The translations under genes were made by a program, and so were the position numbers. 12,972 bases of DNA from HGM11416 sp045596285 (GTDB lineage Bacteria > Bacillota > Clostridia > Christensenellales > Borkfalkiaceae), in the NCBI GenBank assembly GCA_045596285.1, contig JAZOCA010000150.1, positions 1-12,972 on the forward strand. Reading direction: 5' to 3'. The notes below the pieces were generated by a model, which did no database searches, was not told the DNA's origin, and saw only the letters and a list, made by a program, of their open reading frames with translations. This document shows positions 1-6,970 of this stretch, one piece after another (position 1 is the stretch's first letter; every line of letters begins with the position of its first letter).

Positions 1-618
1 CCATGATTTATAGTTAGTGCCAAATGCCTTATTTAAAAATTCAGCATGAGTTTTTGCATAAATAAATTCTCCACTTTTCATAATTATTTCTCCTTTTTGA
101 ATGTTTTTTGTAGTTTCATTAAAAATAGTTTTAGATGAAATATCGTTTATGATTTGTTTTTGAGCTATATTATTTGACGTATCTGTATTAATGTTTTGTA
201 TTAAAACATCTGATTTTGTTATAACATCTATTTCAATTACTGCTTGTATTGCTTCAACGCATTTTTCAAGACGACCAAGTAATTCTTGTGCAACTCCAAC
301 CGTAAAAGGTTCTTTAGCGTGCAATACAGCATTACACATTCTGCGTATTACATGTATATCTGAAATAATAATTTCATTAAATAAAGAAGAAAATCTAGAA
401 TCTTTTACTGCCTCATTTAAATTAAATCTTTCCTTCCCGTTAGTAACCCATACCGGTTCTTTTCCATATTTTTTTAGCCATAACAATTTTACCGCTGCTT
501 CTAGTGCTGTACGAATTGCCCCTGCGCAAGCTTGTGGCTCTTGAATAGAAGAATTTTTAGCTGCTTTATAGTTCTCTTTAATAATTGATATATATCCGCT
601 TATTTTGTTAGTTTCCAT
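1..618 (-). CDS. DUF4145/HEPN-like domain protein fused to MKSG-family domain (3'-truncated by window edge)
   Basis: The frame is open from ATG 618-616 to the window edge (206 codons, no stop), so the C-terminus is missing. Residues about 20-125 resemble DUF4145, the helical HEPN-like domain also found at the N-terminus of some type I restriction (HsdR) proteins: an AIRTALEAAVKLLW helix, then a VIRRMCNAVLHAKEPF segment matching the family's R-x-x-x-N-x-x-x-H pattern (R92/R93, N96, H100). HEPN domains are often RNases or nucleotide-binding; whether this one is catalytic is unknown. Residues about 130-179 form a polar N/K/T/I-rich linker. From M180 (ATG 81-79) the protein matches the start of its 122-aa neighbour (MKSG..., AEFLNKAFGTNYKSW against AELLNALLGTHYQAW). 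An AAGGAG at 95-90 lies eight bases before that internal ATG, so a second product could start there. An AGGGGG (628-623) precedes the main start, 23 bases after the upstream stop: third gene of the cassette. Fold assignment is from remembered family patterns. Confidence 0.75.
   Translation of the reverse strand, partial: METNKISGYISIIKENYKAAKNSSIQEPQACAGAIRTALEAAVKLLWLKKYGKEPVWVTNGKERFNLNEAVKDSRFSSLFNEIIISDIHVIRRMCNAVLHAKEPFTVGVAQELLGRLEKCVEAIQAVIEIDVITKSDVLIQNINTDTSNNIAQKQIINDISSKTIFNETTKNIQKGEIIMKSGEFIYAKTHAEFLNKAFGTNYKSW
90..95 (-). promoter_or_regulatory. Internal Shine-Dalgarno-like site before MKSG ATG
   Basis: AAGGAG reads 95 to 90 and is followed after exactly eight bases by an in-frame ATG (81-79). 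The same AGGAG-eight-base-ATG layout stands before the 122-aa paralogue (AGGAG 1023-1019, ATG 1010). It may be a live internal start or the fossil of a once separate gene. Confidence 0.55.
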
Positions 619-641
619 TTTGCCCCCTAAACTTCTTTCCC

Positions 642-1010
642 TTAAAATTGATCAGACACTTTTATCCAATAACGAATCTCATTGTCGATACTATTTTCTT
701 TATCATATTTATATATGCCTTCGAAAACAAAGTATCCATCATGCTTTGAGAATACAATTCTTTCAACATTATGCCTAACGTCAATCCTTAATCCGTTAAA
801 ATCATATTTACGTAAATTTTCTTCTACAATAATATTGCCTTTTTTATAATTTTTCCAATCATTGCGATTTTTATTGTCTATATGAATCATCCATATTCTT
901 CTATTTGCATATTCATATACCGATTTCATCCATGCTTGATAATGTGTTCCTAACAAAGCATTTAATAATTCAGCGTTTGTTTCAACTCTAATAGTATCTC
1001 CACTCTTCAT
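642..1010 (-). CDS. Uncharacterised MKSG-family protein, 122 aa
   Basis: A small protein I cannot assign to a named family. It has no signal peptide or membrane segment. The sequence is rich in alternating hydrophobic/polar stretches with conserved-looking aromatics (Y24, W27, W40, W52), a central IWMIHID strand and a C-terminal YFVFEGIYKYD...IRYWIKVSD stretch, which suggests a compact beta-rich domain, perhaps PUA-like (speculative). Its first 27 residues are clearly related to residues 180-206 of the next gene's product, so the family occurs twice in the cassette, once alone and once as a fusion. The start is well set: AGGAG at 1023-1019 with eight bases to ATG 1010. It begins 21 bases after the stop of the 161-aa gene, and its TAA (642-644) is 23 bases before the next start, so the three genes probably share the promoter at 1536-1564. 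Confidence 0.8.
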   Translation of the reverse strand: MKSGDTIRVETNAELLNALLGTHYQAWMKSVYEYANRRIWMIHIDNKNRNDWKNYKKGNIIVEENLRKYDFNGLRIDVRHNVERIVFSKHDGYFVFEGIYKYDKENSIDNEIRYWIKVSDQF

Positions 1011-1031
1011 AATTGTATCTCCTATTAATTT

Positions 1032-1517
1032 CTATTCTCTTACGATTTGTTCAATAATGTACCCTAGTTGTTCAGCTCTTTTTATAAAATTGGATATATT
1101 TAAAATCCCCCATTGTGAGCACACTAGCATATTTCCATCGAGTAATCGTAAAATTTCATCTCCTTTTGCAAAAAACCTGACTTGATAATCTTTGCGTTGT
1201 TTTGCAATATGTTCGTATTCCACAACACCGATTGAGCCTTGTAGTGACTTGTCAAAAACCGTTTTTAAATCATTGCAAGTTATTGCTTGATTTTTTGAAA
1301 CGTAATCTTTAAGCACGGCTAAAACAAGCTTATTTTTTAGATACACGTTGCCATTAAACATATATCTCGTTTTATCCCGTTGTAGGGGACGCTCTTCAAC
1401 AAACATTTCTTTTGGAATTGTATTACTCGCAGTTTTTTCTTTTTTCAAAAGTTCTACTTCTTTTTCAAGTTTTACAATGCGATTAAGCATATCTAAAATT
1501 AATTCGTTATATTCCAT
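1032..1517 (-). CDS. Conserved hypothetical protein with N-terminal coiled coil, 161 aa
   Basis: First gene of the left cassette. ATG 1517-1515 is chosen over the in-frame ATG at 1553 because AAGGAGG lies at 1529-1523 with five bases to the start, and because the longer form would run through the -10 box at 1541-1536. Residues 2-28 form heptad-like leucine/isoleucine repeats with many K/E (short coiled coil, likely oligomerisation). Residues about 50-100 (RYMFNG..., then LVLAVLKDYV, ITCNDLKTVF, LQGSIGVV) look like a small helical, possibly winged-helix, module. Residues about 112-158 (VRFFAKGDEI, LLDG, VCSQWGI, FIKRAEQLGY) form a second module. I believe this two-part arrangement recurs in uncharacterised bacterial proteins but cannot name the family. 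A role as DNA-binding regulator or as a structural partner of the downstream proteins is possible; neither is shown. Confidence 0.78.
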   Translation of the reverse strand: MEYNELILDMLNRIVKLEKEVELLKKEKTASNTIPKEMFVEERPLQRDKTRYMFNGNVYLKNKLVLAVLKDYVSKNQAITCNDLKTVFDKSLQGSIGVVEYEHIAKQRKDYQVRFFAKGDEILRLLDGNMLVCSQWGILNISNFIKRAEQLGYIIEQIVRE

Positions 1518-1522
1518 TTCAA

Positions 1523-1529
1523 CCTCCTT
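1523..1529 (-). promoter_or_regulatory. Strong ribosome binding site deciding the start of the 161-aa gene
   Basis: AAGGAGG on the minus strand, five bases before ATG 1517. If transcription starts about seven bases past the -10 box, the site sits at the very 5' end of the mRNA, giving a leader of about 12 nt. Confidence 0.8.
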
Positions 1530-1535
1530 GCCTAT

Positions 1536-1564
1536 ATTATATACGTAAGACAACTAATTGTCAA
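1536..1564 (-). promoter_or_regulatory. Consensus sigma-A promoter of the left cassette
   Basis: The minus strand carries a perfect TTGACA (1564-1559), a 17-base spacer and a perfect TATAAT (1541-1536). It points into the 161-aa gene. Match to consensus and spacing is exact, so strong basal transcription is expected unless repressed. Confidence 0.9.
1549..1562. promoter_or_regulatory. Operator-like palindrome overlapping the -35 box
   Basis: GACAA-CTAA-TTGTC is a perfect 5-bp inverted repeat around a 4-bp centre. It covers four bases of the -35 hexamer and part of the spacer. A dimeric repressor bound here would block RNA polymerase. The regulator is unknown; the cassette's own first protein is one candidate. 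A 5-bp arm can also occur by chance in A/T-rich DNA. Confidence 0.45.
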
Positions 1565-1755
1565 GTGTTTTTTAGTGTTATTCAATGATATTTTATGTTT
1601 TTATTTGATTTATATTAAAATTTAAATATAAAATTAATACTTCGAACAATATTTTCAAGATTCAAATCCCACTAGGGCGTAGTTTTAGCATACATTGACT
1701 TAAAGTTTGTGGGACGAAATCTATCGTGGCTTCTTTTCTAAAAAATTGCATCAAA
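1565..1755. other. Intergenic A/T-rich stretch without a recognised gene
   Basis: Very A/T-rich up to about 1650, then more mixed. No convincing coding frame on either strand. The string TTCAAATCCC near 1662-1672 recalls a tRNA T-loop but no tRNA folds around it. The stretch separates the left cassette's promoter from the hairpin and recombinase relic. Confidence 0.5.
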
Positions 1756-1795
1756 AAAGACCTATAAAAGCGTAAAAATGCTCTTATAGGTCTTT
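1756..1795. terminator. Strong hairpin, likely bidirectional intrinsic terminator
   Basis: Perfect 12-bp arms (AAAGACCTATAA at 1756-1767 and its complement at 1784-1795), with an extra AGC/GCT pairing inside and a loop around 1772-1779. Read on the minus strand the stem runs into six T (complement of 1753-1758); on the plus strand it ends in TTT followed by AATTTT. It could stop transcripts leaving the aldo/keto reductase operon (376 bases upstream on the minus strand), or belong to the vanished mobile element. Confidence 0.7.
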
Positions 1796-2046
1796 AATTT
1801 TGCTATAAAACGCCGATTTCAGCTTAAAAATAAATCACTTGCGGATTATGCGGAAAACCTATTGCATCAGAAAGCGGAACTGCTAAAAAACGGTTCGACC
1901 AAACGATACTATAAGTGTATGGGCAGAAAACACCTTAAAAATTGCAAAAAAACGATATTGCGAAAAGAACTTTTAGAAGACCTTGTTATTGATATAACCT
2001 TAAAAGTTTTAGACAATGAAAAAAATGCAGAAATGCTTCCTTATTA
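1790..2046 (+). pseudogene. Large serine recombinase remnant (zinc-ribbon region), frameshifted
   Basis: One plus-strand frame is open from 1790 to the TAA at 2044-2046. Its downstream part (KRYYKCMGRKHLKNC..., then a RKELLEDLVIDI helix) matches the recombinase zinc-ribbon domain of large serine integrases. The first half of the ribbon lies in another frame at 1834-1884, reading ITCGLCGKPIASESGTA. Removing one A from the run at 1885-1890 joins this to KNGSTKRYYKC, giving a full four-cysteine ribbon (CxxC ... C ... C). Restoring one A near 1832-1834 joins it back to LKNK, matching the usual LSGK-type lead-in. The catalytic resolvase domain and most of the C-terminal region are absent, so this is a dead fragment of an integrated element. 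If the indels are sequencing errors the ribbon would be intact but the protein is still truncated at both ends. Confidence 0.8.
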
Positions 2047-2170
2047 ATAATTTTTGTATTATTATAGCACAAAACAATACGGCTTGCAATAGGTTATTTT
2101 TTTCAAATTTTTAGATAGCATTTATTCGACTACTTTTTGACATTTTGTATAAAAAAGCATGGAAGTATTC
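2047..2170. other. Short intergenic region between recombinase relic and reductase
   Basis: A/T-rich, with a T6 tract on the minus strand (complement of 2152-2157) just after the reductase stop but no convincing GC stem before it. Only weak A/T inverted repeats are present near 2044-2063. Confidence 0.4.
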
Positions 2171-2980
2171 TTACGCAAGATTGATTAAATACTGCATATC
2201 TTCATCTGAAATAAGGAAATTTAGCGAAGCGTTTTCTTGCATATATTCTTTATGCGTGCTTTTTGGCAAGACCACAAGTCCAAGTTGAAGATCAAATTTT
2301 ATGCAAAGTTGCGCTACGCTTACGCCGTATTTTTTAGCAACCGCCTCCACCTTTTCATTCTTTAACAGTCTACCCGTTCCTATAGGAGAATACGCTTCCA
2401 CAACGATTGCGTTTTGTTTGCAGTATTCTATTATATCCAAAGGAACTTCCCCGGCAAAACAGCAAATTTGATTTACATGAGGAACTATTTCGCAATTTTC
2501 TTGAATATTTTTAAGGTCACTAATTGAAAAATTAGAAACGCCGATTGCACGAAGTTTTCCCTCTTTATAACCTTCTTCAAGCGCCTTGTAAACGGCAACG
2601 TTTTCTTTATTGTAAGAGTAAGTTCCGCCAATCATTTCATCCCAAGGACGCGGCGCGTGAATAAGCATAAGATCTACGTAACTGGTATTTAGGCGTTCAA
2701 GTGAATTATTTATGCTTTCTTTTGCCAAAGCGTAATCTTTACATTCTGCTAAAACCTTGCTGGTAATAAAGATTTCTTCTCTTTTTATACCGCTTTGCTT
2801 AACACCCATACCAACGCCACTTTCATTACCGTAAGCAACTGCAGTATCTATATGCTTATAGCCAACGCTTATTGCATCCATAACCGCCCTTTTTGCAATT
2901 TCATTTGGGATTTGCCAAGTGCCAAGCCCTAAAGTTGGAATTTGTACGCCGTTTCTTAATTGAATTTTTTGTTTTAACAT
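2171..2980 (-). CDS. Aldo/keto reductase, 269 aa
   Basis: A cytosolic NAD(P)H-dependent (beta/alpha)8-barrel oxidoreductase. The N-terminal GLGTWQ strand is followed by the catalytic tetrad: D45 (KHIDTA), Y50 (VAYGNE), K75 (ITSKV) and H108 (LIHAP). The GVSNFS motif is at 147-152 and the cofactor loop LPKSTH at 238-243. In that loop the arginine usual in NADPH-binding members (KSxxxxR) is Y246, so cofactor preference may differ. The common NQIEYHP motif reads NQICCFA here. Length is typical of the short bacterial group. AAGGTG lies just before the ATG, and the gene starts 37 bases after the GH94 stop, so it is probably the last gene of the glucan operon. The natural substrate is unknown; it may reduce a sugar aldehyde or simply be a co-transcribed detoxification or fermentation enzyme. 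Confidence 0.93.
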   Translation of the reverse strand: MLKQKIQLRNGVQIPTLGLGTWQIPNEIAKRAVMDAISVGYKHIDTAVAYGNESGVGMGVKQSGIKREEIFITSKVLAECKDYALAKESINNSLERLNTSYVDLMLIHAPRPWDEMIGGTYSYNKENVAVYKALEEGYKEGKLRAIGVSNFSISDLKNIQENCEIVPHVNQICCFAGEVPLDIIEYCKQNAIVVEAYSPIGTGRLLKNEKVEAVAKKYGVSVAQLCIKFDLQLGLVVLPKSTHKEYMQENASLNFLISDEDMQYLINLA

Positions 2981-3017
2981 ATTTTACACCTTAAATATTT
3001 TTAACCTATTTACTTTT

Positions 3018-5546
3018 TTAGTTAGTAATTTTAATATGTATATCACCAACTAAATCTTCATTTTTGATATAGATTTTTTGTGTTTTAAGTTGTTCATCAT
3101 ATACGCTGGCAACCAAATTGCCGTTAACGAAGAAGCATCTTTCGCCCCTATTTTCGTTAACTACTTCAACAGTAACAAAAGCGCCTTTAACTTTCAACTT
3201 CATTGTAACACCTTCCGCTGGCAAATCTTTAGCAGGCGCTATTGTAACCCCGCTTAAATCGGGATTAACACCCAAAATACACTTAATAAGTATTTTGATT
3301 AGAACGTTAGCACTACCCGTATACCAGTCGCTCATAGACTCGCCGTCCATACCGTATTCTTCGTTATAAGAATAAGAGTTAGACATAATAAATGGAGTTG
3401 TTGAAAGATACTCGTGAGTAATAGGAAGGGCTTTGTATAGTTGTTCCCAAGCAAATTCCGTTTCCCCGATTAAAAATAGCGCCCAAATACCGAATAGCGT
3501 TGCATGAACGTACGTAGCGGCATTTTCCGCAGTTCCTTTAACAAGGTTAATTATACGCCCAACGCCTTTCATACCAAGTGGAAAATATGGTTCAAAAGTC
3601 TTAAGTCCGTACTTGCTGTCTAAACGGCGCATTCCTTCAACGATAGACTGTTTAACAGAGTCATCTTCTTTAATCATTTCTGATATAATCCAAAAAGCAC
3701 TAGCGGTTAGCGTATCTCTTGAAACGCCGTCGGGATCGCAAAAACTGCCTATCTTATAACTTCTTTTATCCCCCCAACCGTGCAAAACTTTAAGATTATC
3801 GCCCTGTTTTTCAATGGCAAATTCCCTTAACCCTTCTTTAATGGTGTTTTGAACGTTAGAATATTTCTCTATAAGTGAATTATCGCCGTTATAATGAGCA
3901 ATAATTTCTTTAATTTCCGTTAAATTTCTAAACAGTTGCAAGGTAGCCATTACAGATACGCCCGTACCGTAATCTGAAGAACCGTCCAACGATTCACCAA
4001 GACCATCTAACGCATCATTCCAGTCGCCATAAATGGCCCTTAAACAGTTCGTATGACCGTAATCAAGTTTGCTAATCATATAGTCGATTATTCTTATTAA
4101 ATGGCAATAAACGCTGTCTTTTTCATCAGATAAGAAGGTTTCTCTATCAACGAATTTATAATAACCGCAAACTTCATCTAATATTGAGTAATCGTTAGTA
4201 AAAGCAATATAAGTATAAAGCGTATCTATAATCCAAACGCCTTGGTCAATAAATGGGCGAAGGTCCATTTTGGGAACAACCCCTTCTTTTGGTGGAATAG
4301 AATACTGTCTTGCAGGTCTACCGTCTATTCCTATAAAACCTAACGCTTCCAAAATTTTCGCCTTACAGTCTTCCGGATTCCAAACAAGAGCGGCTTCCAA
4401 CTGTTGAAATACGTCTCTAACCCCCAAAAGCGCAACACCTGAGTTTTTAGATAAGGCTGCGAATTCAACCTGTCTTTGAACGTTTTTTATAAATTTATTA
4501 AACAATTGCGCATTGAGTTTACCGTACGTTTTACCAAAGGTAATTTCGGTCATATTAGCGCTTTTTTGCTTATCTTTTAGTTGAATTTCACCAAGAATTT
4601 CATCTGCTTCGCATACGCAAAGCGGATTAGCAACTAATTCTTGCGCCTTCGTTTTATCTGCAGTGTAAGTAAGTTTATAATTAGCCGTAAAGCATTCACC
4701 TACACCAAGTTCAAATTTTATAATTTCGGCAGCAACCGCAACGTCCGTAAAACGGGTGTTATACTTTTCTTTATTAAAAACGCCCGTTTTTAAGCAGTCT
4801 GTAAACACTATAGGAACGTTAAGACCGCCCGTATAAACGGTACGCGCAGTTGTTTTTTCTATAACGCAATCGCCACTAACGGCGCGATTAAATACTCCGT
4901 AATGTTCAAGATGAGTAAATCTATCAAGATCTTCAACACTACCGAACAAATAACCGTTTTCTGTTGTTTTACATTCCTTAAACCAGTTAGTTTCAACGTT
5001 TTCTGCCGTATCGTGCTTTAATAAAAAGTTAAAGTACGGCGAAAGATATAAACTTTGTTTTTTATCACCGCTATTTTGAGCAAAAAGGGTGAAATACACC
5101 TGTTTTTTTCCATCCACAAACGCTCTTAAAGCAAAAATTACGTCTTCTTCCTTTACGATATAATAAACAGCTTTTGGCGTATAAACGGTGTATCTTTCGG
5201 GATTTTTATCGTTTGCAGTAACGTCAAAAATAGAAACGGGCTTGTATTCTTCCCCCTTTTTTATACCCCCAAAGGCAGTTAAAAAAGGTTCTTTACCGCC
5301 ACTTGCAAGAAGCAAGGTGTAAAAAGTACTTTCGTTAATACAAATATATCCCGAAGAATACGCCCAAAGGGTAAAGCCATCCGCGCTATAAGGATATCTA
5401 CTGTCGCCCGACTTTCTACCGCTACAAATAATGGTAGTATCATCTAAAAACCAACTGTTTTCTGGCAATTTACATTCTTCAATGCTTTTTGGATTTGATT
5501 TGATGTCTTCAAATTGTGATAAAAATCTTTTAATGCTATCTTTCAT
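3018..5546 (-). CDS. GH94 glycoside phosphorylase (cellobiose/laminaribiose phosphorylase type), 842 aa
   Basis: An inverting phosphorylase that splits a beta-linked glucosyl sugar with phosphate to give alpha-glucose-1-phosphate; no signal peptide, so cytosolic. The N-terminal half (about 1-310) is the beta-sandwich; the (alpha/alpha)6 catalytic part follows, with DLRPFIDQGVW at 428-438, the GDWNDALDG motif at 507-515 carrying the catalytic Asp, GTAENAATYVHA at 672-683, and WYTGSANV near 741 followed by the ILGVNPDL stretch common to the family. Length fits cellobiose-type members (about 800-900 aa) rather than long cyclic-glucan enzymes. The DLRPFIDQG segment differs from the classic cellobiose phosphorylases I recall, so laminaribiose or beta-1,3-oligoglucan specificity is possible given the GH16 upstream. 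ATG 5546 is chosen because GAGG (5555-5552) sits five bases before it; ATG 5561 and TTG 5564 in frame would overlap the mutase stop. The gap from the mutase is 7 bases: tight coupling. Confidence 0.93.
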   Translation of the reverse strand: MKDSIKRFLSQFEDIKSNPKSIEECKLPENSWFLDDTTIICSGRKSGDSRYPYSADGFTLWAYSSGYICINESTFYTLLLASGGKEPFLTAFGGIKKGEEYKPVSIFDVTANDKNPERYTVYTPKAVYYIVKEEDVIFALRAFVDGKKQVYFTLFAQNSGDKKQSLYLSPYFNFLLKHDTAENVETNWFKECKTTENGYLFGSVEDLDRFTHLEHYGVFNRAVSGDCVIEKTTARTVYTGGLNVPIVFTDCLKTGVFNKEKYNTRFTDVAVAAEIIKFELGVGECFTANYKLTYTADKTKAQELVANPLCVCEADEILGEIQLKDKQKSANMTEITFGKTYGKLNAQLFNKFIKNVQRQVEFAALSKNSGVALLGVRDVFQQLEAALVWNPEDCKAKILEALGFIGIDGRPARQYSIPPKEGVVPKMDLRPFIDQGVWIIDTLYTYIAFTNDYSILDEVCGYYKFVDRETFLSDEKDSVYCHLIRIIDYMISKLDYGHTNCLRAIYGDWNDALDGLGESLDGSSDYGTGVSVMATLQLFRNLTEIKEIIAHYNGDNSLIEKYSNVQNTIKEGLREFAIEKQGDNLKVLHGWGDKRSYKIGSFCDPDGVSRDTLTASAFWIISEMIKEDDSVKQSIVEGMRRLDSKYGLKTFEPYFPLGMKGVGRIINLVKGTAENAATYVHATLFGIWALFLIGETEFAWEQLYKALPITHEYLSTTPFIMSNSYSYNEEYGMDGESMSDWYTGSANVLIKILIKCILGVNPDLSGVTIAPAKDLPAEGVTMKLKVKGAFVTVEVVNENRGERCFFVNGNLVASVYDEQLKTQKIYIKNEDLVGDIHIKITN

Positions 5547-5553
5547 AAACACC

Positions 5554-6954
5554 TCAGGCATCAATTTTAAGTATTACGTTTTTCATTGCGTCAATAATTT
5601 TTTGGCAGTCTTCGCTGGTTTGTGCCTCTACGAAAAGTCTTAATAAAGGTTCCGTTCCGGAAGCGCGAATTAAAGCCCAACTATCTTCTTCAAAATAATA
5701 TTTAACGTTATTGTTAAGTATGGATACGCGATTTGCCCCTAAATAGTTACCGCCAGTCTCACGAATTTTATCAAAAACGCCTAAATTAGAAACGGTAACT
5801 GAATCTTCTTTGCAAACCATATTATAACTGGCAAAGTCCCTAACTTCCTTAACGATTTCGGAAACGGGTTTATCCATAATAATTTGCATTTCCATAAATA
5901 AAGAAGAAGAAAATACGCTATCTTTACCGTAAATATAATTTCTTACCGTTAAACCGCCCGAACTTTCTCCCCCCAAAAGAGCATCCTGTTCTTTTAGTTT
6001 AGAAGAAATATTCTTAAAGCCAACGTCTACTTCGTGGCACTTATATCCAAATTTTTGAGCAAGTTTATCTAAAATAACTGAAGTTGCAAGGTTTTTAACC
6101 ACGTCTCCCTTTTGACCGCGATAATGAATTAAATAGTAATATAACATTGCCAAGATATCGTTACTTGAAACGCTGTTTCCATTTTCATCTAAAACGCCAA
6201 GTCTATCTCCGTCACTATCGGTTGCAATAGCGTAGTCGTACCCTTCGTTAACAACGCGCTCTTTAAGATGCGCCATAGCCCCTTCGGTAGGGTTAGGCGG
6301 TACGAAATTAAAAAATGCGTCGTGTTCTTCATTAATGATATCAAATTTTTTAATATTATACAGTTTTGAAAGAGGTTTTAATCCAACCGCGCCAACACCA
6401 AACATATTATCAAACAAAATTTTTGCCTGATTATTTTTTATGGCGGGATCTATCATATAAACAATATTTTTAATATAGTCCTCTAAACAACTTTTTACAG
6501 TGAGTAAATTTTGCTGTTTAGCCTTTGATAAAGGCATGCTTTTTACTTGTGTAATACCGTTAACTATTTTTTCCAGTTCACCTGTAAACACAGCGTCTGC
6601 ATCTACACCCTCTTTCAAAAAGACTTTTACGCCGTTAAAAATGTACGGATTGTGGCTTGCAGTAATCATTACGCCAAGATGATTTCCCATTTGCTTAGTT
6701 GCAGACATAACAACTGGCGTGGGCACGCTTACGTCATTAAGAATTACTTTTAAATTGTTAGCGCAAAAAACCTCCGCCATCCATTCGGCAGCATAATCAG
6801 ACATAAATCTCCTGTCGTACCCGATTACGACCGGTGTATCCCAGCAGTTTTGGTTATAGACGTTAGAAAGACCTTGAGCAATAAGTATTACGTTATTTTT
6901 TGTAAAATCTTCGCCTATAACACCGCGAAAGCCACCCGTTCCAAATTTAATCAT
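5554..6954 (-). CDS. Phosphoglucomutase/phosphomannomutase family protein, 466 aa
   Basis: An alpha-D-phosphohexomutase that interconverts hexose-1-phosphate and hexose-6-phosphate in the cytosol. All four active-site loops are present: the phosphoserine loop TASHNP with S100, the magnesium loop DSDGDR at 246-251, the sugar-binding loop GGESSGG at 328-334 and the phosphate loop RASGTEP at 430-436. The substrate loop VGFKNI at 311-316 and the N-terminal FGTGGFRG also fit. VGFK is typical of members acting on glucose-phosphate. The gene lies between the ROK regulator (16-base gap, AAGGA site) and the GH94 gene, so the expected job is turning the glucose-1-phosphate released by GH94 into glucose-6-phosphate for glycolysis. 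Mannose-phosphate activity cannot be excluded. Length is normal and no key residue is missing. Confidence 0.95.
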   Translation of the reverse strand: MIKFGTGGFRGVIGEDFTKNNVILIAQGLSNVYNQNCWDTPVVIGYDRRFMSDYAAEWMAEVFCANNLKVILNDVSVPTPVVMSATKQMGNHLGVMITASHNPYIFNGVKVFLKEGVDADAVFTGELEKIVNGITQVKSMPLSKAKQQNLLTVKSCLEDYIKNIVYMIDPAIKNNQAKILFDNMFGVGAVGLKPLSKLYNIKKFDIINEEHDAFFNFVPPNPTEGAMAHLKERVVNEGYDYAIATDSDGDRLGVLDENGNSVSSNDILAMLYYYLIHYRGQKGDVVKNLATSVILDKLAQKFGYKCHEVDVGFKNISSKLKEQDALLGGESSGGLTVRNYIYGKDSVFSSSLFMEMQIIMDKPVSEIVKEVRDFASYNMVCKEDSVTVSNLGVFDKIRETGGNYLGANRVSILNNNVKYYFEEDSWALIRASGTEPLLRLFVEAQTSEDCQKIIDAMKNVILKIDA

Positions 6955-6970
6955 ATAATTCCTTCTTTAG

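Noticed and set aside
191..544. Plus-strand open frame of 117 codons
   Set aside because: It is antisense to the DUF4145-like gene, lacks a ribosome binding site and has a low-complexity composition; the minus-strand protein has family similarity.
1518..1553. Twelve-codon N-terminal extension of the 161-aa protein from ATG 1553
   Set aside because: The region holds the -10 box and the AAGGAGG, so it lies upstream of or at the predicted transcript start.
1655..1685. tRNA-like T-loop string (ATTCAAATCCC) that might be a tRNA 3' end or attachment site
   Set aside because: The five bases on each side do not form a T-stem, and no acceptor or anticodon arm is found upstream or downstream.
2140..2185. 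Intrinsic terminator directly after the aldo/keto reductase stop
   Set aside because: A T6 tract is present on the minus strand, but the preceding bases give only a weak, mismatched stem.
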